Shown here in pieces: positions 44,335 through 53,774 of a DNA stretch of 64,000 bases. This DNA comes from Pseudomonas chlororaphis (GTDB lineage: Bacteria; Pseudomonadota; Gammaproteobacteria; Pseudomonadales; Pseudomonadaceae). The stretch lies in NCBI RefSeq assembly GCF_003731765.1, contig NZ_MOAL01000004.1, forward strand, positions 1,116,001-1,180,000. The letters run 5' to 3'. The first letter of the stretch is position 1; every line of letters begins with the position of its first letter. The notes under the pieces were generated by a model, which saw nothing but the letters and a program-made list of their open reading frames with translations, did not search any database and had not been told where the DNA came from. Both the position numbers and the translations under genes were made by a program.

Positions 44335-45639
44335 ATGCTCGCTTTGCTCGGCCTCGCCATGGTGGTGGTCTTCACCTTCCTGATCATGACCAAGCGCCTG
44401 TCGCCCATCGTCGCCCTGACGGTTGTGCCCATCGTCTTCGCGGTGATCGGCGGCTTTGGCGGCACCACCGGCAAGATGATGCTCGACGGCCTGAAAATGG
44501 TCGCCCCGTCTGCCGCACTGCTGCTGTTCGCCATTCTGTTCTTCGGCCTGATGATCGACGCCGGGTTGTTCGACCCGCTGATCCGCAAGATCCTCAAACG
44601 GGTCAACGGCGACCCGGCGAAAATCGCCATCGGCACCGCCTTGCTGTCGCTGGTGGTGGCCCTGGACGGCGACGGCACCACCACCTACATGATCACTTGC
44701 GCGGCGATGCTGCCGTTGTACAAGCGCATCGGCATGAACCCGATGATCCTGGCCACCATCGCCATGCTGTCCCTGAGCATCATGAGCGGCATGACCCCCT
44801 GGGGCGGCCCGGCGACCCGAGCCATTGCCGCCCTCGGCCTGGATGCCGGCGAGTACTTCGTGCCGTTGTTGCCGACCATGATCGGTGGTGCTGTCTGGGT
44901 GGTGTTCGTCGCCTACCTGTTGGGCCGCGCCGAGCGCAAGCGCATTGGCAACACCGAGCTGCAAAGCGGCGGCGGTGACTGCTACATCAAGGCCATTCTG
45001 GAAGACACCCCGCACAAGCGGCCGAAGTTGGCCTACATCAACCTGCTGCTGGTAATCGCGGTGATGACCGCCCTGGTAATGGGGCTGATGCACTCGGCCA
45101 TCCTGTTCCTGATCGGCTTCGTCCTGGCGTTGATGATCAACTACCCGCAACTGGACATTCAGAAGGAACGCATCCTGGCCCACTCGGGCAACGCCATGAC
45201 CGTGGTCCTGCTGGTGTTCGCCGCCGGTATCTTTGCCGGGATTTTCTCCGGCACCAAGATGGTCGATGCCCTGGCCCAGACCCTGGTGGAATGGATCCCG
45301 CCGTCCTGGGGCCACCTGTTCCCGTTGGTGGTGGCGATCACCAGCATGCCGTTGACCTTTGTCCTGTCCAACGACGCCTACTACTTCGGCGTGGTGCCGA
45401 TCCTGGCCAACGCCGCAGCCGCCTACGGCATCTCGCCCCTGGAAATCGCCCGGGCCTCGATCCTCGGCCAGCCGGTGCACCTGATGAGCCCGTTGGTGGC
45501 CTCGACCCTGCTGCTGGTGGGCATGGTCGATCGGGACATCGGCGACTTCCAGAAAGCCACGGTGAAATGGGCGGTGCTGACGTCCCTGGTGATTACCGCC
45601 CTGGCCTTGCTCACCGGTGCCCTGACCCTGTTCGTCTGA
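44335..45639 (+). CDS. CitMHS-family citrate (metal:H+) transporter
   Basis: 434 residues, about 11 membrane helices. The N-terminus MLALLGLAMVVVFTFLIMTKRL and the ALDGDGTTTYMITCAAMLPLY and SIMSGMTPWGGPATRAIAAL segments are the marks of the CitM/CitH family, which bring in citrate as a complex with divalent metal. A CAACAAGAGA site precedes the start. It sits 139 bases after dctA-like and is followed by the porin gene. Confidence 0.88.
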   Translation: MLALLGLAMVVVFTFLIMTKRLSPIVALTVVPIVFAVIGGFGGTTGKMMLDGLKMVAPSAALLLFAILFFGLMIDAGLFDPLIRKILKRVNGDPAKIAIGTALLSLVVALDGDGTTTYMITCAAMLPLYKRIGMNPMILATIAMLSLSIMSGMTPWGGPATRAIAALGLDAGEYFVPLLPTMIGGAVWVVFVAYLLGRAERKRIGNTELQSGGGDCYIKAILEDTPHKRPKLAYINLLLVIAVMTALVMGLMHSAILFLIGFVLALMINYPQLDIQKERILAHSGNAMTVVLLVFAAGIFAGIFSGTKMVDALAQTLVEWIPPSWGHLFPLVVAITSMPLTFVLSNDAYYFGVVPILANAAAAYGISPLEIARASILGQPVHLMSPLVASTLLLVGMVDRDIGDFQKATVKWAVLTSLVITALALLTGALTLFV

Positions 45640-45669
45640 TTCAACCCCAAGTCCATCGCTGTTCCATCA

Positions 45670-45691
45670 CGCGCCTGCCGAGCCAGGCGCG
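45670..45691. other. Inverted repeat between CitMHS and porin genes
   Basis: CGCGCCTG and CAGGCGCG form an 8-bp stem with a 6-base loop in the 106-bp gap. No T-tract. It may be an mRNA processing or attenuation hairpin. Confidence 0.4.
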
Positions 45692-45745
45692 GGGCGAGCT
45701 GCACCCTGAATAAAAACAATCCATAACAACAACGAGTAGTACGAC

Positions 45746-46999
45746 ATGAGCCATTTTCTGATTCGCGGGGCGCTTTTTCCATGCTTGAGCCTGCTGCCCC
45801 TGGCAGCGGCCCAGGCCAGTGACTTCATCGACGACAGCAGCCTCAAGCTGCAACTGCGCAACGTCTATTTCAACGAAAACTTCCGCGACGAACACGGCAT
45901 GAGCGCCCGGGCGGCGCGCACCGCCAAGAGCGAGCGCACCGAGTGGGCCCAGGGCTTTCTGTTGGATTACCAGTCCGGCTTCACCCCGGGCACCCTTGGC
46001 TTCGGGGTCGATGCCCTGGGCCTACTGGGGGTCAAGCTGGACTCCGGTCGTGGCCGCAGCGGCACGGGCTTGATGCCGGTGCATGACGATGGCCGTGCGG
46101 CCGGCGAGTTCGCCAGCGCCGGGGCCACGGCCAAGGTGCGCCTGGCCAAGACCACCCTCAAATACGGCACCTTGCTGCCCAAGAACCCGGTGCTGATCTA
46201 CAACGATGCACGCCTGCTGCCCCAGACCTACCAAGGCACCCAGGTCACCAGCAGCGACATTGAAAACCTGACCCTGACCGGCGGCTACCTGGATCGCTTC
46301 AAGCTGCGCGATTCCACCGACAGCGTGGCACTGGTGCCTGACGGTTACGGCGGCGACAAATCCGGGGACTTCCGCTATGCCGGCGCCGATTACAAATGGG
46401 GCAAGAACCTGCGCCTGAGCTACTTCCATGGCGAGCTGGAAAACTTCTACCGGCAGAACTTCGCCGGCGTGCAGCACGACCTGCCCCTGGGCAGCGGGGT
46501 ATTGACCAGTGACCTGCGCTACTTCCACAGCAGCGACAGCGGATCGGCCTACGGCGGCAAGATCGACAACAACCTGCTCAGCGGCCAGCTCTCCTACGCC
46601 ATTGCCGGCCACACCTTTGGCGGCGGTTACCAAAAGCTCAGCGGCGACGCCGGCCTGCCTTATATCAGCGGCGCCACGGTTTATTCCTTCAGCAACGTCG
46701 GCATCGGCAAGTTCATCGAGGAGGGCGAGAAGACCTGGATGCTCAGCTACGGCTACAACTTCGCCACCCTCGGCGTGCCGGGGCTGACGTTTTCCACCCG
46801 TTACCTGAGCGGCAACGACGGCCAGTCCGACACCGCGATCAAGGAATGGGAGCGTGATGCCGAGCTGGCCTACGTGGTGCAGCAGGGCACGTTCAAAGGG
46901 TTGGGGGTCAAGCTGCGCAACTACGTGTACCGCTCGGACTTCTCCCGTGGGCGCGACAGCAACCGCATCTACTTCACCTACGACATCGCCCTCTGGTAA
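45746..46999 (+). CDS. OprD-family outer membrane porin
   Basis: 417 residues. Signal peptide ([21 protein letters not shown]), then the OprD start [20 protein letters not shown] and REGT-like features: [35 protein letters not shown]. The last residue is aromatic (Trp) as in beta-barrels. OprD porins pass small carboxylates; the P. putida gallate locus includes an OprD porin (GalP), which is absent from the gal locus here, so this porin could serve either substrate. Confidence 0.88.
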   Translation: MSHFLIRGALFPCLSLLPLAAAQASDFIDDSSLKLQLRNVYFNENFRDEHGMSARAARTAKSERTEWAQGFLLDYQSGFTPGTLGFGVDALGLLGVKLDSGRGRSGTGLMPVHDDGRAAGEFASAGATAKVRLAKTTLKYGTLLPKNPVLIYNDARLLPQTYQGTQVTSSDIENLTLTGGYLDRFKLRDSTDSVALVPDGYGGDKSGDFRYAGADYKWGKNLRLSYFHGELENFYRQNFAGVQHDLPLGSGVLTSDLRYFHSSDSGSAYGGKIDNNLLSGQLSYAIAGHTFGGGYQKLSGDAGLPYISGATVYSFSNVGIGKFIEEGEKTWMLSYGYNFATLGVPGLTFSTRYLSGNDGQSDTAIKEWERDAELAYVVQQGTFKGLGVKLRNYVYRSDFSRGRDSNRIYFTYDIALW

Positions 47000-47058
47000 G
47001 GCGCCGTCCGCTGCCTGCCGCCCGGGCGGGCAGCGCTGTTCTGATGAAGGAGTGCGGC

Positions 47059-48732
47059 ATGTCGTTCAAACGCAAAATGCTCCTGCTGAGCCTGGTGCCG
47101 GTGCTGGTGCTGGCCGTGCTGCTGAGCCTTGGCATCAGTTTCACCCTGTTGTCCCAGGCCGAGCAGGAAGTGGGCCAGACCCGCGAGCGGCTGCTCCAGG
47201 AAAGCCGTTCGCGGCTGACGGACTACGCCGCCATCGCGCGCACCGCCGTGGCCGATCTCTATGCCTCGGCGAGCGCTGGGGACCTGGCCAGCCGCGCCCA
47301 GGCCATTGCCCGGCTGTCGCAGATCAAGTACGCCGAGGACGGTTACTTCATCGGCTACGACAGCCAAGTGGTGCGCCTGTTTCGCGGTGACAGCCGTGAA
47401 GGCGTGGGCAGCAACATGAGCGAGCGCAAGGACCGCAATGGCGTCTACCTGAACCGCGAGATGGTGGCCGCGGCGAAGAACGAGAGCCATTTCGTCGAGT
47501 ACGCGGGGGCCCTGGTCAACACCGATCAGGTGGTGCCCAAGCTGGCCTACAGTTTTTACCTGGCCAAGTGGGACCTGGTGGTGGTCACCGCCATCAACCT
47601 GGACCGCATCGACGCTCAGGTCGAGCAGGTGCGTACCGACATCCACCAGCGTGTGCGGCAACTGTTGTTGGGCATTGCCCTGAGCGCCCTGGTGCTGTGG
47701 CTCGGCCTCGGAGCCCTGGCCCTGTGGCTGGTCAACGGCAGCCTGCGGCCCTTGACCCGGATTCGCCAGAGCCTCGATGAAATCGCCGCGGGCGGCGGTG
47801 ACCTGACCCGGCGCCTGGTGGTGACCCGTGACGATGAGCTGGGGCAACTGGCGGCGTCGTTCAATGGTTTTGTCGACACCATCCATGGGCTGGTCAGCCA
47901 GATCGCCGATATGACCCGCCAGCTCAACGGCGCCGTGGGCCATGTGGCCGAGCAGAGCCGGCAGATGGACCAGGCCATGGCGCAGCAACGCCAGGAAACC
48001 GAACAGGTGGCGGCGGCCATCAACCAGATGTCGTCGGCGGCCCAGGAGGTGGCCGGCAGTGCCCAGAACGCCTCGGTCGCGGCATTGGCCAGTGATCGCC
48101 AGTCGCGCCAGGCGCGAAGTGTGGTGGACGCCAGTGTGGCGCGGATTCAGGTGCTCACCGCGGACCTGGGCCACAGCGGTGTGTCCCTGCAAGGGTTGCA
48201 AACCGATGTGGCGGCCATCGTCACCGTGCTTGATGTGATCCGCGCGATTGCCGAGCAGACCAACCTGTTGGCCCTCAACGCCGCCATCGAAGCCGCCCGG
48301 GCCGGGGAGGCCGGCCGCGGCTTTGCCGTGGTCGCCGATGAAGTCCGTGCCCTGGCCAGCCGTACCCAGGGCAGCACCGCGGAAATCCACGGCATGGTCG
48401 AGCGCCTCAAGCGCGCCACCGGCAGCGTGGTCGGGGCCATGGAACAATCCAGCCGGGCCGGGCAGGGCGCCAGTGTCCAGGCCGACCAGGCCGGGCAGGC
48501 GCTGGGCGAGATCGTCGAGCTGATCGCCACCATCAACGCCATGAACGCCCACATCGCCAGTGCCGCCGAGGAGCAGACTTCCGTGGCTGAGGCCATCAAC
48601 CGCAGCGTGCACCAGATCGCCCGGGCCATCGACGCTGTGGCCGAACAGAGCCAGCTTGGGGTCAGGACCGTGGAAGACCTGTACGGCATCGGCCATCGCC
48701 TGGAAACCCTGGTGGGGCAGTTCAGGATCTGA
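47059..48732 (+). CDS. Methyl-accepting chemotaxis protein with single cache (sCache) domain
   Basis: 557 residues from ATG 47059 with GAAGGAG upstream. N-terminal helix (8-30), a periplasmic sCache domain (around 35-190; [13 protein letters not shown] and [17 protein letters not shown]), a second helix, HAMP ([12 protein letters not shown]), and a signalling tip [19 protein letters not shown]. It lies 59 bases after the porin gene, so chemotaxis and uptake look linked. No CheR pentapeptide is seen at the C-terminus. Confidence 0.88.
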   Translation: MSFKRKMLLLSLVPVLVLAVLLSLGISFTLLSQAEQEVGQTRERLLQESRSRLTDYAAIARTAVADLYASASAGDLASRAQAIARLSQIKYAEDGYFIGYDSQVVRLFRGDSREGVGSNMSERKDRNGVYLNREMVAAAKNESHFVEYAGALVNTDQVVPKLAYSFYLAKWDLVVVTAINLDRIDAQVEQVRTDIHQRVRQLLLGIALSALVLWLGLGALALWLVNGSLRPLTRIRQSLDEIAAGGGDLTRRLVVTRDDELGQLAASFNGFVDTIHGLVSQIADMTRQLNGAVGHVAEQSRQMDQAMAQQRQETEQVAAAINQMSSAAQEVAGSAQNASVAALASDRQSRQARSVVDASVARIQVLTADLGHSGVSLQGLQTDVAAIVTVLDVIRAIAEQTNLLALNAAIEAARAGEAGRGFAVVADEVRALASRTQGSTAEIHGMVERLKRATGSVVGAMEQSSRAGQGASVQADQAGQALGEIVELIATINAMNAHIASAAEEQTSVAEAINRSVHQIARAIDAVAEQSQLGVRTVEDLYGIGHRLETLVGQFRI

Positions 48733-48758
48733 GCCATGGGTTGGCGGTGAGCGACACG

Positions 48759-48788
48759 GATTGCCAAGCGTCGGCAATTCTGCGAAAA
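48759..48788 (+). repeat. Copy 1 of exact 30-bp direct repeat with internal stem
   Basis: GATTGCCAAGCGTCGGCAAT plus TCTGCGAAAA, repeated exactly at 49744-49773. It contains ATTGCC and GGCAAT (6-bp stem). It lies just after the chemoreceptor stop and before the DUF4265 gene. Confidence 0.85.
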
Positions 48789-48853
48789 AGCGCTCCCCGT
48801 TCCACGGCGTGACAAGCGCCGGGAACCTCTTTTTAGCGTGCCAGGGACAGGTG

Positions 48854-49285
48854 ATGGACAAGATCATGCTCAGGTTGGCGGTCGTCGACGACTATCCGCC
48901 GGCATCCAGTGAAGGTGTCTGGGCCGAGCTACAGCCCTCAGGGTTCTACCGCATCGCCAATATTCCGTTCTATTCCCAGGAGGTTTGCCTGGAGGATGAG
49001 GTTGAAGTGCGCGTGGAAGAAGACGGCTTGAAGTGGTTTCATCAGGTCGCCCGCAGCAGCGGCAACAGCACCTTGCGCCTGATATTCATGGCGGCCGGCA
49101 AGGCGCGGGTGGCCGAAGTCCTGGAACGGTTGGTCGACATGGGCTGCCGCTGGGAAGGGTTCAGTGCACTGTTCCATTCGGTCAATGTGCCCGCTGCCGT
49201 GTCGTTGGACCGCGTACTGGAGTACCTGTCGCAGGCCTTCGAAGAGGAATGGCTGGACTATGAAACCGGGCTGTTGCGTCAGTGA
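48854..49285 (+). CDS. DUF4265-family protein
   Basis: 143 residues from ATG 48854 (GGGACAGGTG upstream). GFYRIANIPFYSQEVCLEDEV and LVDMGCRWEGFS are the blocks I recall from DUF4265, small proteins often encoded near polymorphic toxins, whose function is unproven. It sits 65 bases inside the left copy of the direct repeat, followed by the Imm10-like gene after 67 bases. Confidence 0.65.
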   Translation: MDKIMLRLAVVDDYPPASSEGVWAELQPSGFYRIANIPFYSQEVCLEDEVEVRVEEDGLKWFHQVARSSGNSTLRLIFMAAGKARVAEVLERLVDMGCRWEGFSALFHSVNVPAAVSLDRVLEYLSQAFEEEWLDYETGLLRQ

Positions 49286-49352
49286 CGGCCTTTACCGCCT
49301 GCCGGTCGGCCAGGGGCTGGCAGGCATGGCCCTTGGAAAGGAGTCAGTTGTC

Positions 49353-49745
49353 ATGAGTTGGATGTTTCAGGCAACCACTTACAGTGCCTACACCGAGGAC
49401 GAGGTGCAGATTCTGGGGTTCGCCGATGACGCGGCGCAGCCCGAGCACTACCTGCTGTTGCAGCGTGCCGAGGACGTTGACGAGCAGGACGTGGCCTTGG
49501 GCATGGACAGCTACTACGTGGAGCTGGGTGGGCAAGGGCTGGCCGGCTACGGCGGCATCGAGCGAGCGCTGTTGGCGCCGGGCCGCCTGACCCTGCACTT
49601 TTCCCCGGCGGTTGCCTGGTGCCAGGCGCTGCCCAGTCTGGAGGTGCAGTGGGACGTGGAACTGGCACCGGTCGAAGCCGTGCAGGCGGCGCTGACGCAG
49701 ATGTTTCTCGACACCACGACCCTTCTCCAGAAACAGCCGGAGTGA
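49353..49745 (+). CDS. Imm10-like immunity protein
   Basis: 130 residues from ATG 49353 with AAAGGAG. The YLLLQRAEDVDEQDVALGMDSYYVEL and GIERALLAPGRLTLHFS segments are what I recall from immunity protein family 10, which protects against polymorphic toxins. No toxin gene is adjacent, so the assignment is from memory and the role is unclear. Its stop codon overlaps the first bases of the second direct-repeat copy. Confidence 0.6.
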   Translation: MSWMFQATTYSAYTEDEVQILGFADDAAQPEHYLLLQRAEDVDEQDVALGMDSYYVELGGQGLAGYGGIERALLAPGRLTLHFSPAVAWCQALPSLEVQWDVELAPVEAVQAALTQMFLDTTTLLQKQPE

Positions 49746-49773
49746 TTGCCAAGCGTCGGCAATTCTGCGAAAA
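49744..49773 (+). repeat. Copy 2 of exact 30-bp direct repeat
   Basis: Identical to 48759-48788. It starts within the stop codon of the Imm10-like gene. The similarity continues imperfectly for about 15 more bases (CGCT-CCCCG versus CGCTGCCCG). Confidence 0.85.
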
Positions 49774-49821
49774 CGCTGCCCGCAGTCCCCAAGCGGGGCG
49801 ATGGTTGAATGAGAGTGAGCG

Positions 49822-50160
49822 ATGAGCGACCAATTGCAGGTGATCGATATCCAACTGGGCGATGGCAAGGAGGCGGTCAAGGGCGCCTTGATCACCACCC
49901 AGTACCGGGGTTTTTTGGAGGACGGCACGCCGTTCGACTCGTCCTATGAGCGCGGCAAGCCGTTCCAGTGCGTGATTGGTACCGGCCGAGTGATCAAGGG
50001 GTGGGACCAGGGGCTGATGGGCATGAAAGTCGGCGGCAAGCGCAAGCTGCTGGTGCCGGCGCACCTGGGCTACGGCGAACGCAGCATGGGCGCGATCCCG
50101 CCGAACGCCAACCTGGTGTTCGAGCTCGAGCTGCTGGAAGTGCTGACCCGCGACGACTGA
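49822..50160 (+). CDS. FKBP-type peptidyl-prolyl cis-trans isomerase
   Basis: 112 residues, a single FKBP domain without signal peptide, so cytosolic. Marks: DGTPFDSSYERGKPFQCVIGTGRVIKGWDQGLMGM and LGYGERSMGAIPPNANLVFELEL, with the active-site Asp, Trp and Tyr. It speeds proline isomerisation in proteins. It is a single gene with a GAGTGAGCG site. Confidence 0.92.
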   Translation: MSDQLQVIDIQLGDGKEAVKGALITTQYRGFLEDGTPFDSSYERGKPFQCVIGTGRVIKGWDQGLMGMKVGGKRKLLVPAHLGYGERSMGAIPPNANLVFELELLEVLTRDD

Positions 50161-50188
50161 TCGCGTCCAGCTCTAGCGTTACGGGCGG

Positions 50189-50238
50189 CATTCCCACGCT
50201 CTGCGTGGTAACCCAGCCGGGGCCGCTCCGCGTTCCGC
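50189..50238. repeat. Degenerate Pseudomonas dispersed repeat
   Basis: The sequence ATTCCCACGCTCTGCGTGG followed by GCCGCTCCGCGTTCC matches the common dispersed CCCACGCTCTGCGTGGGAA repeat of Pseudomonas genomes as I recall it, with one arm altered. It lies between convergent genes. Confidence 0.55.
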
Positions 50239-50249
50239 CCTTAGTGCGG

Positions 50250-51551
50250 TCAGTGGCCCAGTCGGTACTGGTTGTTGCCGCTGCGCTTGGCTTCGTACAT
50301 GGCCAGGTCGGCGATGTGGATCAACTGATCCATGGTCGGCCCATGGTCGGGGAACACCGCGACCCCGAGGCTGCTGTCGATGGAGCGCAGGTCGTTGCCG
50401 ATGGTCAGGGGCGGCGCCAGTTCGCTGAAGATCTTTTCACAGATGCGGTGGGCCTCGTCTTGCAGGCTGCTGCCCGGGGTCAGGCCTTCGAGGATCACCA
50501 CGAATTCGTCGCCGCCGATCCGCGCCACGGTGTCGGACACCCGCAGGATATTTTTCAAACGCTCGGCAGTGGCCGTCAGCACCCGGTCACCAGCGGCGTG
50601 GCCGTACTGGTCATTGATGGCCTTGAACCCATTGAGGTCGACAAACACCAGGGCCACCCGGGTGTCGTTGCGGCGCGCCTGTTCCAGGGCATTGGCCAGG
50701 CGGCTTTCCAATACCAGGCGGTTGGGCAGGCCGGTCAGGGCATCGAAGTGCGCCAGCTGGTGCAACTGGCTGGCGGAGACTTTTTCGTCGGTGATGTCGC
50801 GCACCACGCCCATCATCTTGATGGTGGTGTCGTGGACGTTCTTCACCACGTTGCCGGTTTCCCGCAGCCAGTGGATGCTGCCGTCCGGCCAGATCACCCG
50901 GTATTCCTCATCGTGGTTCTGCCCGGTTTCCAGGCAGCGAACTTCCCCGGCGCGCACCTTGGCCCGGTCCTCGGGGTGCACGCAGGAACAGAAGAGTTGG
51001 TAGGAGGGCACCACCTCGCCGACCTTGAAGCCGAACATGCCGTAGATGGCTTCCGACCAGAACAGCTTCTCGGTGTCGACGTCCCAGTCCCAGGTGCCGA
51101 TCCGCGCGAAGTACTGGCTGCGCTTGTAGCGCTCGGCGTCGTCCGGGCTGGCCGGGGCTTCCCGGGTCGGGTGCAGCAGCAACAGGCTGCCGCCGCCATC
51201 GGCGGCCGGCAGGTAAGTGATGTCTGTCGAGCGCTGTTCGCCGTCGCCGCGAACCACCAGGGTGCGTTGGCGCCCGCCATCGTGGGCGGCTTCGTCGAGC
51301 CGGGGAAACCAGCGGGCCAGCGTCGACCCTTTGAGCGATGTGTCGGCCTGGCCCAGGAGCGTGGCCGCCAGGCGATTGTGCTGGCGCACGATGCCCTTGG
51401 CGTCGGTCAGCAACAGGCCATCAGTCAGGCGCTCGGCCAATTGCCGATAGCGCCGCCGTTGCTGGCGCGCCTGATGCTCGCGCCAGAGCGCAAACAGGCC
51501 CAGCAAGACCAGGGCGAGGGCCAGCACAAGGTTGAGCAAGGCAGTGCTCAT
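50250..51551 (-). CDS. PAS-GGDEF diguanylate cyclase
   Basis: 433 residues from ATG 51551. An N-terminal membrane helix (ALLNLVLALALVLLGLFAL), a first PAS-like region, a second PAS/PAC (ARIGTWDWDVDTEKLFWSE; YRVIWPDGSIHWLRETG), then GGDEF. The intact GGDEF active site and an RVSD inhibitory site (RxxD) five residues upstream indicate an active, product-inhibited cyclase making c-di-GMP. It is a single gene. Confidence 0.9.
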   Translation of the reverse strand: MSTALLNLVLALALVLLGLFALWREHQARQQRRRYRQLAERLTDGLLLTDAKGIVRQHNRLAATLLGQADTSLKGSTLARWFPRLDEAAHDGGRQRTLVVRGDGEQRSTDITYLPAADGGGSLLLLHPTREAPASPDDAERYKRSQYFARIGTWDWDVDTEKLFWSEAIYGMFGFKVGEVVPSYQLFCSCVHPEDRAKVRAGEVRCLETGQNHDEEYRVIWPDGSIHWLRETGNVVKNVHDTTIKMMGVVRDITDEKVSASQLHQLAHFDALTGLPNRLVLESRLANALEQARRNDTRVALVFVDLNGFKAINDQYGHAAGDRVLTATAERLKNILRVSDTVARIGGDEFVVILEGLTPGSSLQDEAHRICEKIFSELAPPLTIGNDLRSIDSSLGVAVFPDHGPTMDQLIHIADLAMYEAKRSGNNQYRLGH

Positions 51552-51742
51552 CGGGTCGGCAACAGCATGAACAGGGTGTCCTGAGGGGGTTGTGGCGCGG
51601 TGCCATATTACTCCAGGGACTTGGGGCACAGCAGCATTTTTGGCAAGGCCAGCCGGCCGTTTTCTGGGGGGGGACGGGCCGGCGCCGGCATTTTTTTGCG
51701 CCGAGGATTGTGCGCAACGCCGGGATGGGTAACGATGCTGAG

Positions 51743-51766
51743 CCTATAGGTATAGGGGGTATGGGT
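51743..51766 (+). promoter_or_regulatory. Candidate DmeR operator with G-tract
   Basis: The sequence CTATAGGTATAGGGGGTATGG immediately before dmeR has the G5 tract flanked by TAT/ATA arms known for RcnR/DmeR-type operators. The G-tract doubles as the ribosome site for ATG 51767, so repressor binding would overlap it. Confidence 0.55.
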
Positions 51767-52039
51767 ATGTCGCACACTCACGCACAGAAAGATGAGCTGC
51801 TCAAACGCGTCCGGCGCATTCTCGGCCAGGTCCAGGCGGTGGAGCGGGCCCTGGAGTCCGGCGCCGAATGCGCCAAGACCCTGCACTTGGTGGCCGCCAC
51901 CCGAGGCGCCATCAATGGCCTGATGGGGGAAATCATCGAGGCCCATGCCCTGGAGCATGTGGCCAACCCCGAGCTCAGCGATGAGGAACGGGCCCAGGGC
52001 GTGGACGAACTGTTGCAAGCCATTCGCCGTTATTCCTGA
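51767..52039 (+). CDS. dmeR: Metal-sensing repressor of the CsoR/RcnR/FrmR family
   Basis: 90 residues from ATG 51767; ATG 51761 is too near the AGGGGG site. The N-terminal MSHTHAQKDELLKRVRRILGQVQAVERALE has His3 and His5, and ECAKTLHLVAATRGAINGLMGEIIEAH carries the Cys and His of the metal site. DmeR-type proteins repress a Co2+/Ni2+ exporter and release DNA on metal binding. The dmeF-like gene follows after 14 bases. Confidence 0.82.
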   Translation: MSHTHAQKDELLKRVRRILGQVQAVERALESGAECAKTLHLVAATRGAINGLMGEIIEAHALEHVANPELSDEERAQGVDELLQAIRRYS

Positions 52040-52053
52040 TTGAGGTCGAGCCC

Positions 52054-53025
52054 ATGAGCCTTTCCGCACACGCATCGCGCTTGACCCACGAGCATCAGTT
52101 CCTCGGTGCTGGCCACGATGAAAACGCCCGGCGCACCCTGTGGGTGGTGGCGTTGACCCTGGTGATGATGGTGGGCGAGATCGCCGCCGGCTACATCACC
52201 GGCTCCATGGCCTTGCTGGCCGACGGTTTTCACATGGCGACCCACGCCGGTGCCTTGGGCATTGCCGCTGCGGCCTATGGTTTTGCCCGGCGCCATGCCA
52301 GCAGCACTCGGTTCAGCTTTGGCACCGGCAAGGTCGGTGACCTGGCGGGGTTTGCCTCGGCGATGATTCTCGCTCTGGTGGCCCTGGGCATTGGCGCCGA
52401 ATCGCTGTTGCGGCTGTGGCAGCCGACCCAGGTGGCGTTCACCGAAGCGACCCTGATCGCCGTGCTGGGCTTGGCGGTGAATATCCTCAGTGCCTTCTTG
52501 TTATCGGGCAGCCATCAGCATGCCGGTCATGATCATCACGATCATCATGGCCATGCTCACGACCACCCGCACCCGCACCCGCACCCGGATCATGGCCCGG
52601 CCCACCAGCACGACAACAACCTGCGTTCGGCCTATGTGCATGTGCTGGCCGATGCCCTGACCTCGGTGCTGGCGATTGCCGCCTTGCTCGCCGGGCGTTA
52701 CGTGGGCTGGGTCTGGCTGGATCCGTTGATGGGCCTGGTGGGCGCCCTGGTGATTGCGCGCTGGGCCTACAGCCTGCTCAAGTCCAGTGCCGCGGTGTTG
52801 TTGGATGCCAGCGACGAGCCCCTGGCCGCCGAGATCCGCCAGTTGGTCGAGGCCCCAGGAGATGCACGCATCACTGACCTGCATGTGTGGCAGGTCGGCC
52901 CCCAGGCGCGGGCGGCCATCGTCAGCGTGCTGGCCCCGGCCTCCCTGAGTGCCGAAGCGTTGCGCGAGCGTTTGGCAGCGGTGCATGAGTTGACGCACCT
53001 GACCCTGGAATACCGCAGCCTGTAA
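52054..53025 (+). CDS. dmeF: Cation diffusion facilitator (DmeF-type Co2+/Ni2+ efflux)
   Basis: 323 residues, six membrane helices. Transport site motifs: ALLADGFHMATHAG (HxxxD-type HxxxH in helix 2) and VHVLADALTSVLA in helix 5. A histidine-rich loop, about residues 152-190 (HQHAGHDHHDHHGHAHDH and on), binds metal. The dmeR gene just upstream and its operator support a Co/Ni function, though Zn export is possible. Confidence 0.85.
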   Translation: MSLSAHASRLTHEHQFLGAGHDENARRTLWVVALTLVMMVGEIAAGYITGSMALLADGFHMATHAGALGIAAAAYGFARRHASSTRFSFGTGKVGDLAGFASAMILALVALGIGAESLLRLWQPTQVAFTEATLIAVLGLAVNILSAFLLSGSHQHAGHDHHDHHGHAHDHPHPHPHPDHGPAHQHDNNLRSAYVHVLADALTSVLAIAALLAGRYVGWVWLDPLMGLVGALVIARWAYSLLKSSAAVLLDASDEPLAAEIRQLVEAPGDARITDLHVWQVGPQARAAIVSVLAPASLSAEALRERLAAVHELTHLTLEYRSL

Positions 53026-53031
53026 GCGCCT

Positions 53032-53664
53032 TTACGCCGCGCCCGACAACGCCAGCCCGGAATACACCGCGCCCATCAGCGCCACCGCTAGCAGCACCAG
53101 GCTCGACAGGCCGCTGAGCAGGAGTTGGTACTGGAGGGCAAAGCCCTGGCGCGCCAGGGCGATGTAGGCCGCCAGCACCGCGCAGTCGATCAGCACCCAG
53201 AATCCCAACAGGCAGGCCACGCTGCTGCCGAAGTGCGGGCTGATGCCGATGAACTGGGGGAAGAAGGCGACAAAAAACAGAATGTCCTTGGGGTTGGCGA
53301 TGCCCACGGCAAAGCCCTTGCCCAGCCCGCCGCCGAGCCCCCGAGTGGCAACCGTCGCCAGTTCCCCGGGCTGCCTGGCGGCCGCCAGCCCCTGCAGCCC
53401 CAGATAGCCGATAAACCCACAACCCAACAGGCTGATGCCGTGCAGCAGGCGCGGGTCCAGGGCCAGGCCGCCACGCAGGATCAGCATCGCCAGCAGGGCC
53501 AGGATCAGGGAGGCGGCATTGCTGCCCAAGGCCGTCAGGGCAGCGCGCCGGGCGCCGTGGCGCAGGCTGGTGTTAAGGATCAGCGCCACCACCGGGCCCG
53601 GAGTGGCCACCAGGGTGAAGACGCTGAAGACGTAGAGCAGCAGTAATGAAAAATCCAGATTCAT
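53032..53664 (-). CDS. LysE/RhtB-family amino acid exporter
   Basis: 210 residues from ATG 53664. The start FTLVATPGPVVALILNTSLRHG is the LysE family signature, with six membrane helices and GIANPKDILFFVAFFPQFI. It exports amino acids. It is divergent from a GcvA-like LysR gene (152 bases), its likely regulator, and convergent with dmeF. Confidence 0.87.
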   Translation of the reverse strand: MNLDFSLLLLYVFSVFTLVATPGPVVALILNTSLRHGARRAALTALGSNAASLILALLAMLILRGGLALDPRLLHGISLLGCGFIGYLGLQGLAAARQPGELATVATRGLGGGLGKGFAVGIANPKDILFFVAFFPQFIGISPHFGSSVACLLGFWVLIDCAVLAAYIALARQGFALQYQLLLSGLSSLVLLAVALMGAVYSGLALSGAA

Positions 53665-53774
53665 GCGGGGTTTGCCTTGCCGGGTTGAAGCCTGTCCACA
53701 CCGAGTAAGGGCTCTGGTACAGGGTAGATCGGGCAAGCTTGAGGGGCGGGGACGGCATTGAAAAACGCTTTATG

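Noticed and set aside
46978..48867. 629-codon open frame on the minus strand
   Set aside because: Antisense to the chemoreceptor gene and compositionally a shadow (many His, Gln and Gly).
52535..52600. Short tandem CAC/CCG repeats that could suggest a repeat array
   Set aside because: They encode the histidine-rich loop of DmeF, in frame, and are not a CRISPR or satellite.
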